64,000 bases of DNA, taken from assembly GCA_017398335.1 (NCBI GenBank), contig JAFQGK010000021.1, positions 27,283-91,282 on the forward strand. The letters run 5' to 3'. The notes under the pieces are model-generated. The model had not been told where the DNA came from, did not search any database, and saw only the letters and a program-made list of their open reading frames with translations. How positions within the stretch are numbered: position 1 is the first letter of the stretch; each line of letters begins with the position of its first letter. Both the position numbers and the translations under genes were made by a program. Below are positions 56,885 through 64,000 of this stretch, one piece after another. The stretch comes from Bacteroidales bacterium. GTDB lineage: Bacteria; Bacteroidota; Bacteroidia; Bacteroidales; UBA932.

Positions 56885-58144
56885 ATGAGTAACGCTAAAT
56901 ATTTCCCAGCCGTAGAAGACATTCAGAAAGCTTCCGGCGTTCTTGAGGAGATCCTTGAGCCGACTCCTCTTCACAAGAATCCACATCTGTCGGATCTTTA
57001 TGATGCTAAGGTATACCTTAAGCGTGAGGACCTTCAGATGGTACGCTCTTACAAGATCCGTGGTGCTTATAACAAGATCCGTTCGATAGCTCCGGAGGTG
57101 CTCAAGTATGGTATTGTCTGCGCAAGTGCAGGAAACCATGCCCAGGGTGTGGCCTTCTCATGCAACAAGCTCCAGATCATGGGATCCATCTATATGCCGG
57201 TCACCACTCCTAAGCAGAAGATCGAACAGGTGAGGATGTTCGGTAAGGATTATATCGATATCGTGCTTGTCGGAGACACTTTTGACGAGGCGAACAGTGC
57301 GGCAATCCGTTATGCAAAGAAGAGCGGCAAGACATTCATCCCTCCGTTTGACGACGAGAAGATAATAGAAGGTCAGGGAACAGTCGGCTATGAAATCCTT
57401 AACCAGAGCAATGAGGCTCCGGATTATGTCTTTGTCCCTATCGGAGGTGGCGGGCTTGCATCCGGTGTCGCAGCATATATAAAGACTCTTTCACCGGATA
57501 CCAAGGTGATCGGAGTCGAGCCTGCCGGTGCTCCGTGCATGAAGGTGGCTATCGAGAAGGGTGAACCGTATGAGCTTGAGGAGATAAACAAGTTCATTGA
57601 CGGTGCGGCAGTGAAGAAGGCTGGAAAACTCACATATGAAATCTGCAAGGAGGTGCTGGACGATATCATCACGGTTCCGGAGGGCGCTGTCTGTACAACA
57701 ATCATTCAGCTTTATAATAAGAGTGCCATTGTTGTCGAACCAGCCGGTGCTCTTGCCATTTCTGCACTTCAGTTCTATGCCGAGGAAATCAAGGGCAAGA
57801 GGGTTGTGTGTATTGTAAGCGGAAGCAACAACGACATAACCCGAATGGAGGAAATCAGAGAGAAATCGCTGATCTACGAGGGACTGAAGCACTATTTCAT
57901 CGTCAGGTTCCCTCAGAGGTCTGGTGCCATCCTTTCATTCATACGTGACATCATCGGACCGACAGACGACCTTGTTTACATACAGTACATAAGGAAGACC
58001 AACAAGGAGGAGGGCCCGGCACTGATAGGTATAGAAGTGGCAGCCAAGGAAGATTTCAGAGCTCTGATGAGGAGAATGGAAGCCAATAACGTAAGCTACG
58101 AATACATAAACGAGAATAATAAACTTTTTGAAATACTGATCTGA
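56885..58144 (+). CDS. ilvA: Threonine ammonia-lyase with ACT-like C-terminal domain
   Basis: A 419-residue PLP enzyme: the PLP lysine is Lys57 (VRSYKIRGAYNK), the glycine-rich phosphate loop is PIGGGGLASG, and VSGSNNDITRM closes the fold. The C-terminal 85 residues (LKHYFIVRFPQRSGAIL...) form an ACT-like regulatory domain, fitting the shorter type of biosynthetic deaminase. It converts threonine to 2-oxobutanoate for isoleucine. The neighbouring ilvE supports the biosynthetic role. A serine/threonine catabolic enzyme is less likely. Confidence 0.93.
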   Translation: MSNAKYFPAVEDIQKASGVLEEILEPTPLHKNPHLSDLYDAKVYLKREDLQMVRSYKIRGAYNKIRSIAPEVLKYGIVCASAGNHAQGVAFSCNKLQIMGSIYMPVTTPKQKIEQVRMFGKDYIDIVLVGDTFDEANSAAIRYAKKSGKTFIPPFDDEKIIEGQGTVGYEILNQSNEAPDYVFVPIGGGGLASGVAAYIKTLSPDTKVIGVEPAGAPCMKVAIEKGEPYELEEINKFIDGAAVKKAGKLTYEICKEVLDDIITVPEGAVCTTIIQLYNKSAIVVEPAGALAISALQFYAEEIKGKRVVCIVSGSNNDITRMEEIREKSLIYEGLKHYFIVRFPQRSGAILSFIRDIIGPTDDLVYIQYIRKTNKEEGPALIGIEVAAKEDFRALMRRMEANNVSYEYINENNKLFEILI

Positions 58145-58145
58145 T

Positions 58146-59171
58146 ATGGACTGGAAATCACTGACTTTTTCATACACGAAGACCAATACGATGCTTTGTA
58201 CTTATTTCCGTAACGGTGCCTGGACACCGGTGGAAAGCCGTACCGATGATACTATTGCTCTAAGTGCATTTGCAGGTGCTCTTCATTACAGTATTGAATG
58301 TTTTGAAGGCCTAAAGGCATTCAGGGGCAAGGATGGAAAGGTGCGTCTGTTCAGGCCGGAGGAGAATGCCATGCGTCTGCGCAGGTCGGCAGAGTTCCTT
58401 GGAATAGAAGCCCCTTCTGTCGAGATGTTTGTGGAAATGTGCAAGCAGGTAGTAAAGGAGAACCTGGATTTTCTCCCTCCTTATGAGAGCCGTGCATCCC
58501 TCTATCTCAGACCGACACTCATCGGTTTCAACCCTCAGTTGGGAGTGGCTTCATCTTCTGAAACCATGTTCATGGTACTCTGTTCGCCAGTAGGTGCATA
58601 TACGGGCGGTAATCTGGAGCCTATCAATTGTGTGATAGCAAGAAATTATGACCGTGCGGCTCCGAACGGAACAGGCAGCCATAAGGTAGGAGGCAATTAC
58701 GCGTGCTCCCTTCGTTCTTTGAATATAGCGCATAGCCAGGGATATAAGGCTGTTCTGTACCTGGATCCTTCGACAAAGAAAATGATTGATGAGTTCAACT
58801 CATCCAATTTCTTCGCGATCAAGGGCAACAGCTATATTACCCCTCTTTCAGACACAATCCTTCCTTCAATTACAAACAAGTCTCTTGAGGATGCAGCAAG
58901 CTATCTCGGCATGACGGTAGAGAGGAGACAGATACCTGTAGAGGAACTTTCCACATTTGAAGAAGTAGGCGAGTGCGGTACGGCAGTAGTCATCACTCCG
59001 GTGTCACATCTTGACGACAAGCCGACCCTCGAATCAGAGGAAGTTACCCGCTATACATATGTGGAGGAAGGCTGCGGTCCTAAGAGTCAGAGACTTTACG
59101 ACTTCATCACAAATATCCAGTACGGCGAAATCGAAGATCCGTTCGGATGGACAGTCGAAGTGGAACTGTAA
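58146..59171 (+). CDS. ilvE: Branched-chain amino acid aminotransferase
   Basis: A 341-residue class IV PLP aminotransferase, usual length for the eukaryote-like BCAT group. The PLP lysine is Lys180 in GSHKVGGNYA; LHYSIECFEGLKAFRG and SNFFAIKG are conserved. It does the last step in Ile, Leu and Val synthesis and the first in their breakdown. It starts one base after ilvA and is followed 9 bp later by a sigma-factor gene. Confidence 0.95.
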   Translation: MDWKSLTFSYTKTNTMLCTYFRNGAWTPVESRTDDTIALSAFAGALHYSIECFEGLKAFRGKDGKVRLFRPEENAMRLRRSAEFLGIEAPSVEMFVEMCKQVVKENLDFLPPYESRASLYLRPTLIGFNPQLGVASSSETMFMVLCSPVGAYTGGNLEPINCVIARNYDRAAPNGTGSHKVGGNYACSLRSLNIAHSQGYKAVLYLDPSTKKMIDEFNSSNFFAIKGNSYITPLSDTILPSITNKSLEDAASYLGMTVERRQIPVEELSTFEEVGECGTAVVITPVSHLDDKPTLESEEVTRYTYVEEGCGPKSQRLYDFITNIQYGEIEDPFGWTVEVEL

Positions 59172-59180
59172 AATGGCATC

Positions 59181-59708
59181 ATGTATAGTGACGACAAGAT
59201 AATAGAGGGGATCATAAAGAGTGATGCGGAAGCATATAGAATGCTGTTCCGTCGCTATTATGTTGTCATACGAAATTTTATACAGAAACTCATCAAGGAT
59301 TCTGACACCGCAGAGGATATCGCGCAGAATATTTTCCTGAAGATATGGAAAGGGCGTCATTGCCTGGACTCCAAGCGTTCTATAAAGAGTCTTCTGTTTG
59401 TGATGGCGAAGAATGAGTCACTGAATTTTCTCAAATCACTGAAGCGGATAGAAGAGCGAAGGGTTGATTTATTTGAAAATGTGATCGACAATAATTCTGT
59501 GACGGATATAATGGACGCGGTGGAACTGGACCGTAACATTTACAGATCCTTGAACTTGATGCCGGAACAACGGCGGAGAGTGTTTGTTCTGAGCAGATAT
59601 CGAAATATGTCCAATGAGGAAATAGCCGCACTGCTGAAACTCAGTAAAAGAACAGTAGAAGGGCATATCTCGGAAGCATTGAAAGATTTGCGTAAATCCG
59701 TGAATTAG
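59181..59708 (+). CDS. ECF RNA polymerase sigma factor (SusC-FecR-linked)
   Basis: A 175-residue sigma-70-family protein with region 2 (LFRRYYVVIRNFIQKLIKDSDTAEDIAQNIFLKIWKGR) and region 4 (MPEQRRRVFVLSRYRNMSNEEIAALLKLSKRTVEGHISEAL), and no region 3, the ECF plan. The FecR gene and an STN-bearing SusC gene follow, so it should be released when that SusC binds its substrate and then transcribe its own locus. It lies so close to ilvE that it may also be read through from the amino-acid operon. Confidence 0.94.
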   Translation: MYSDDKIIEGIIKSDAEAYRMLFRRYYVVIRNFIQKLIKDSDTAEDIAQNIFLKIWKGRHCLDSKRSIKSLLFVMAKNESLNFLKSLKRIEERRVDLFENVIDNNSVTDIMDAVELDRNIYRSLNLMPEQRRRVFVLSRYRNMSNEEIAALLKLSKRTVEGHISEALKDLRKSVN

Positions 59709-59725
59709 GATTTACGCAAATTTTT
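59686..59725 (+). terminator. Terminator or attenuator across the sigma-factor stop codon
   Basis: ATTTGCGTAAATCC (59686-59699) pairs perfectly over 14 bp with GGATTTACGCAAAT (59708-59721), loop of 8 nt holding most of the stop codon, followed by TTTTT (59721-59725). This is a classical intrinsic terminator. It separates the sigma gene from fecR, so fecR-susC probably has its own, sigma-dependent promoter. Confidence 0.75.
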
Positions 59726-59784
59726 CATTTTTATCCACGTGTAAATATTGTTTCAGTTGTATTAATAATAGCATTGATTTTTTT

Positions 59785-60747
59785 ATGGCAGATTTAAAAC
59801 GTTATCTGGACGGACACATGTCACCGGAAGAAGAGAGGGAATTCCGTAATCTTCTGGGAGAGGATTGTCCGGACCCGAATCTGGACAAAGAACTTGAAGA
59901 TTACTTCAATTCAATGGAAGACAATGATGTCCAGTTGGCAGACTCAGCCTATCTTAAAGCGGAAAAGACCTTGGGAATCAGAGGTCTCCGTATAGGCAGG
60001 AAAGTGCTGCGATGGACTATGAACATAGCGGCCGTTGCTGCTGTGTTCGTCTTTGCGTTCCTTATCTACGACCGAATGTATCTTGTTGAGGATGTCCAGT
60101 GGATCGAGAAGCGGGTAGAACATGGTGAAATCGTATCATTGCTTCTTCCCGATGGTTCTCATCTTTACATGAACTCCGGCAGCCGTGTGACCTATCCTGA
60201 AAGATTTGAAGGCAAAACCCGTCAGATCTTTGTGGATGGGGAAATTTATGCCGACATCGCCAAGGATCCTGAGCACCCTTTCGTCATCAACTCCGGTGAC
60301 GTGTCTGTGGATGTGTTGGGTACTACATTCAATATGAAATCCTTCAGCGATGCAGAGTGTGTGGAGGTCATTCTTCTTGAAGGCTCGGTCCGCTTTAATG
60401 TGCTCGAGGATACACATCGCAATGAAATGGTGATGAGGCCGGGCAATATGCTTCAGTATCACAGGAGCTCGGGCAAGATTGATCTTGATGTCTTTCCGAA
60501 GGACAAGTACAGTGCATTCTACAAGAACCGCTCCCTCCATTTCTTCAATATCACTCTCGAAGACATTACCGAGGATCTTGAGCGGCTGTTCTGTACCAAG
60601 ATAGTGATTCTCAATGAGGATCTGGCCAAGAAAAAATATTTTGCATGCTTCGGAAACAATGAATCTCTGGATGAGATTCTGAATGCAATCAATGCCGATA
60701 AAAAAATCAAGATACGTAAGAAAGAAGGTGTAATTTACCTCAAATAA
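59785..60747 (+). CDS. FecR-family anti-sigma factor
   Basis: A 320-residue protein: short cytoplasmic sigma-binding part (1 to about 75), one membrane helix (about 78-100, WTMNIAAVAAVFVFAFLIY), and a periplasmic FecR domain (EHGEIVSLLLPDGSHLYMNSGSRVTYP, VDVLGTTFNMKSF) followed by a DUF4974-type C-terminal domain that meets the STN domain of the SusC partner. It holds the ECF sigma factor until SusC signals. The downstream susC begins 34 bp later. Confidence 0.95.
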   Translation: MADLKRYLDGHMSPEEEREFRNLLGEDCPDPNLDKELEDYFNSMEDNDVQLADSAYLKAEKTLGIRGLRIGRKVLRWTMNIAAVAAVFVFAFLIYDRMYLVEDVQWIEKRVEHGEIVSLLLPDGSHLYMNSGSRVTYPERFEGKTRQIFVDGEIYADIAKDPEHPFVINSGDVSVDVLGTTFNMKSFSDAECVEVILLEGSVRFNVLEDTHRNEMVMRPGNMLQYHRSSGKIDLDVFPKDKYSAFYKNRSLHFFNITLEDITEDLERLFCTKIVILNEDLAKKKYFACFGNNESLDEILNAINADKKIKIRKKEGVIYLK

Positions 60748-60781
60748 CTATTAATTATTAATACAACTAAAACAATTGATC

Positions 60782-63700
60782 ATGAGAAACAATTTATGCA
60801 GTTGGCTCGTGGCTCTGATGATGATTGTGCCTTCGGTACTTTCAGCTCAGAATATCGATCTCAAACTGAAAAATGTGACTGTTCAGGATGCAATCACAAT
60901 ATTGCACCAGAACGAAAGTTACTCGATCATCGTCAGTGCTGATGACGTGAATCTCAAGCAGAAGATTTCCATCAATGCGGAGAATGCTCAGATTCAGCAG
61001 GCCCTGGAGCAGATTTTTGCTGGACAGGATGTGACTTGGACCATTAACGGCAAGTCGATATCGGTAACAAAGAATGCTCCTGTTACAGTGGCGAAAAGAA
61101 CTGTGAAGGGACAGGTTGTCGATCAGAAGGGAGAACCTCTTGCAGGTGCAACAATTCTGATTGGCAAAATAGGTCATCTTACTGACCTTGATGGAAATTT
61201 TTCTTTCGAAATCACATCATTCCCAGCAAGACTTGACGTTTCATTCATCGGTTTTGCAGACCAGTCCATCACTTTGGCAGGAACTGAGCCGATGCCGCTT
61301 TCAATCATTCTTGATGAGGAAAGAAATGTTCTTGACGATGTGGTGGTAGTCGGTTATGCTTCCATGAAGAAGAGAGACCTTGTAGGTGCTGTCGATATGG
61401 TTGACAGCAAGGTGATCGGTGACCGTTCCAACGGCAACCTCGCTCGTTCGCTTCAGGGTGAGATCCCAGGCTTGAACATCCAGTTCAACGACTCGAAGCC
61501 ATCACGTTCTGCAAGCTTCAATGTCAGAGGTGAGACTTCTATCGGTTCAGGCGGATCTGCACTTGTGCTCGTTGATGGTGTCGAGGGTGACCTCAACTCG
61601 ATCAACCCTCAGGATGTGGCATCCGTTTCAGTGCTCAAGGATGCTTCTTCAACAGCAGTCTATGGTGCACGTGGTGCATTCGGTGTCATTCTCGTAACAA
61701 CCAAGAATCCTGGCAAGGGAAGACCGGTCATCAATTATAGCGGCTCAGTTTCTATCAATAGAAGAACGATTGTTCCGGACATAATCACTGACGGTCTTAC
61801 ATTCGTGAACTGGTGGAAGGATGCGTACAACGGATATTATAATGGTACCAAGGCGCTGCCGGACCATATCGACTCAACAGTTCCGTATACTGACGGAATA
61901 TATGAGGAGCTCCTTCGCCGTAGAAACAATCCTAACCTGACTGATGTCGCTACGCTCGATGGACACAGCTCATTCGGTTGGGCATACTATGGCTCGACAA
62001 ACTGGTATGACCTTTTCTATAAGGATGTGAATCTTTCTACAGAGCACAATCTCTCTGTTTCAGGTGGCAATGATCATGCTGACTATTATATTTCGGGCCG
62101 TTTCTATAATATGGACGGCATCTATAGGGTCGGTAACGAGGATTTTAAGAAATATGACCTTCGTGCAAAGGGATCCCTCAAGGTAAGACCATGGCTCAAG
62201 ATCACTAATAACATCTCAATGTCTGTGAGCAAGCAGTACGAGCCTAAGCATCCGAGAAACAACTTCGCAGTGCAGAGGGCTCTCAACCATGTGGGTATGC
62301 CTCTGTCACCTGTCAAGAATCCTGACGGAACGTGGACAGAAGCGGCCGCTGTGACCGGTTATGCTTCATTCTGCGAGGGTACATCGTACAGAACAAATGA
62401 TTATGTATATTTGAGAGAGAAGATATCTGCTGACATCGATATTATCAAGGATGTCCTTAAACTTCAGGCAGACTATTCGTTCAACTATACGACCCGTACA
62501 AGAATTGATGTCCAGACTCCGGTTGAATATTCAAACCGTCCTGGTCAGATTCAGCTCGAGTCAGCTTCTGCCGGTGAATCTCTTACTCAGAATGAGTACA
62601 AGACAAGATATCAGGCATCCAATATCTATCTGACCTACAATCCTAACATCGGTGAAAATCATAGGCTTAACGTTCTTCTTGGTTATAATGTGGAGGATAA
62701 GAAATATCAGACTCTCACAGTTTCCCAGATGGATATGATCACTGCCAGCAAACCTTCATTCTCTTTGATGCAGGGTGTTGCAGATGCTCCTTCGGCAGGT
62801 GGTTGGACATGGGCTTATATGGGAGCTTTCTTCCGTGTGAATTACGGATTCAAGGGCAGGTATCTTGTTGAGGTCAGCGGTCGTTATGACGGTTCTTCAA
62901 AGTTCCCTACATATTCAAGATGGGGATTCTTCCCTTCAGCTTCAGCTGCCTGGGTGCTTTCAGAGGAGCCTTGGATGAAGTGGTCAAGAAATGTCCTTGA
63001 CATCGCCAAGATCAGAATCTCTGCCGGTTCAATGGGTAACGGTAATGTTGATCCATATTCTTATACATCGGAAATGGCTGTCAAGACTGCTACAGATGTC
63101 ATTCTTGGTGGAGCATATCCTGTATATACAAGCGTCGGAACAACAGTTCCGGTGTCATTGACATGGGAGACAGCTACAACTTATGATATCGGACTCGACC
63201 TCGGATTCTTCAACAACCGACTTTCTGTCACAGGTGATATGTATCGTCGTTACACAACAGACATGTATACTCCTGCAAGTTCACTTCCTGCTGTGTTCGG
63301 AACAAGCGCTCCAAAGGGTAACAATGCGGAGATGATGACAAACGGTTGGGAGCTATCGCTTTCATGGAGAGATGAGTTCAATCTTGGCGGCAAGCCGTTC
63401 AGCTATAGCGTGAAGGGTATGGTCTGGGACAATGTCTCAAAGATCACCAAGTATGAGAATGCAACCGGTAGCCTTGGAACAGTTGCGAATTACATCAAGA
63501 ATGGTGGTACACCTTCAAACTACTATGTCGGAATGACGGTAGGTGAAATCTGGGGTTACACTGTTGCAGGTCTCTTTAAGGATCAGGAAGATATTGATAA
63601 TTCAGCTGTACATAATTTTCAGCAGGCATCCGACAAGATTACCAGACCTGGTCAGGTCAAGATCGTTGACTTGGACGATTCAGGAGTCATCGATCCGGGT

Positions 63701-64000
63701 GAATTCAAGGTAAATGATCATGGTGACCTCAGCATCATCGGTAACCAGCAGGCACGTTACAGATTCGGTATCAATCTCGCTGCAAACTGGAACGGAATCG
63801 GTCTTTCGGTATTCCTCCAGGGTGTCGGCAAGAGAGATTGGTATCCAGGCTCTGACGCAGGTTATTTCTGGGGCAAGTACGGACGTCCGTTCTTCTCGTT
63901 CATTCCTGCCATCCACAATTATACTGATGACATGTATGACCCTGAGAAGAATAACTGGGACACAGCATACTGGCCAAGAATCACATCTTATCAGTCAAAT
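60782..64000 (+). CDS. SusC-family TonB-dependent transporter with STN signalling domain (cut by the window)
   Basis: An open frame of 1073 codons from ATG 60782 to the window end with no stop. A signal peptide (ending VLSAQ, about residue 23), STN domain (about 24-97, IDLKLKNVTVQDAITILHQN), carboxypeptidase-regulatory-like domain (about 105-185), plug (VVVVGYASMKKRDLVGAV; VLKDASSTAVYGARGAFGVI) and most of the barrel are present. The STN domain is what touches FecR in the periplasm, so this gene, fecR and the sigma factor make a trans-envelope signalling unit. A susD should follow outside the window. Substrate unknown. Confidence 0.95.
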   Translation, partial: MRNNLCSWLVALMMIVPSVLSAQNIDLKLKNVTVQDAITILHQNESYSIIVSADDVNLKQKISINAENAQIQQALEQIFAGQDVTWTINGKSISVTKNAPVTVAKRTVKGQVVDQKGEPLAGATILIGKIGHLTDLDGNFSFEITSFPARLDVSFIGFADQSITLAGTEPMPLSIILDEERNVLDDVVVVGYASMKKRDLVGAVDMVDSKVIGDRSNGNLARSLQGEIPGLNIQFNDSKPSRSASFNVRGETSIGSGGSALVLVDGVEGDLNSINPQDVASVSVLKDASSTAVYGARGAFGVILVTTKNPGKGRPVINYSGSVSINRRTIVPDIITDGLTFVNWWKDAYNGYYNGTKALPDHIDSTVPYTDGIYEELLRRRNNPNLTDVATLDGHSSFGWAYYGSTNWYDLFYKDVNLSTEHNLSVSGGNDHADYYISGRFYNMDGIYRVGNEDFKKYDLRAKGSLKVRPWLKITNNISMSVSKQYEPKHPRNNFAVQRALNHVGMPLSPVKNPDGTWTEAAAVTGYASFCEGTSYRTNDYVYLREKISADIDIIKDVLKLQADYSFNYTTRTRIDVQTPVEYSNRPGQIQLESASAGESLTQNEYKTRYQASNIYLTYNPNIGENHRLNVLLGYNVEDKKYQTLTVSQMDMITASKPSFSLMQGVADAPSAGGWTWAYMGAFFRVNYGFKGRYLVEVSGRYDGSSKFPTYSRWGFFPSASAAWVLSEEPWMKWSRNVLDIAKIRISAGSMGNGNVDPYSYTSEMAVKTATDVILGGAYPVYTSVGTTVPVSLTWETATTYDIGLDLGFFNNRLSVTGDMYRRYTTDMYTPASSLPAVFGTSAPKGNNAEMMTNGWELSLSWRDEFNLGGKPFSYSVKGMVWDNVSKITKYENATGSLGTVANYIKNGGTPSNYYVGMTVGEIWGYTVAGLFKDQEDIDNSAVHNFQQASDKITRPGQVKIVDLDDSGVIDPGEFKVNDHGDLSIIGNQQARYRFGINLAANWNGIGLSVFLQGVGKRDWYPGSDAGYFWGKYGRPFFSFIPAIHNYTDDMYDPEKNNWDTAYWPRITSYQSN

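Overview
The window is chromosomal DNA of a member of Bacteroidota, most likely order Bacteroidales. The evidence is paired SusC/SusD proteins, a BACON domain, a FecR/ECF-sigma pair beside a SusC with an STN domain, weak Shine-Dalgarno signals, and promoters of the type TTG-N20-TAATTTTG, which match the Bacteroidota -33/-7 consensus (TTG / TAnnTTTG). Genus cannot be settled from the sequence alone.

Region 1 (1-20200) is a full starch/maltodextrin utilisation locus. After a partial leftward membrane protein at the edge come, all rightward: an SLC45-type sugar MFS permease, SusC, SusD, a very large SusE/F-like starch-binding lipoprotein (seven SusE/F-type modules plus one CBM26-like module), a BACON-containing GH13 lipoprotein, a type I pullulanase, a small GH13, a SusA-like neopullulanase and a GH97 (SusB) alpha-glucosidase. 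The lipoprotein N-termini suggest a division of labour: SusD, the SusE/F-like protein and the BACON-GH13 carry acidic residues just after the lipid cysteine and may be surface exposed, while the other glycosidases do not and are probably periplasmic. Maltose and glucose would then enter through the MFS permease. Three consecutive gaps between the last four glycosidase genes hold REP-like palindromes and minisatellites built from them.

Region 2 (20365-31415) holds mostly rightward housekeeping genes: uvrA, a uridine-kinase-like kinase, a leftward metallo-beta-lactamase hydrolase, a deoxynucleoside kinase, an overlapping set of acyl-CoA ligase, queH and a GH125 mannosidase, then tatA and tatC.

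Region 3 (31509-38852) has rpe, an S41 protease, rdgB, recO, efp, ispH, cmk and a sigma-54-type response regulator that lacks its DNA-binding domain.

Region 4 (38927-50990) is a leftward run: two M23 peptidases, a MerR regulator, a Nif3 protein, a zinc-ribbon coiled-coil protein, dnaB, a DUF3108 protein, an RseC-like protein and rnfBCDGEA. A 105-bp element with perfect 24-bp inverted ends sits between rnfC and rnfD and supplies the rnfC stop codon. The 3' end of rnfB contains a translated dispersed repeat.

Region 5 (51109-64000) runs rightward: alaS, an in-frame LptG-Fmt fusion, thiamine pyrophosphokinase, threonine ammonia-lyase, a branched-chain aminotransferase, an ECF sigma factor, a FecR anti-sigma factor and the start of a second SusC gene cut by the window edge. 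I saw no tRNA, rRNA, CRISPR array, transposase gene or phage gene. The most unusual items are the starch-binding module inserted inside a GH13 barrel, the LptG-Fmt fusion, the rnfC-rnfD inverted-repeat element, the repeat captured in rnfB, and the truncated sigma-54 activator.
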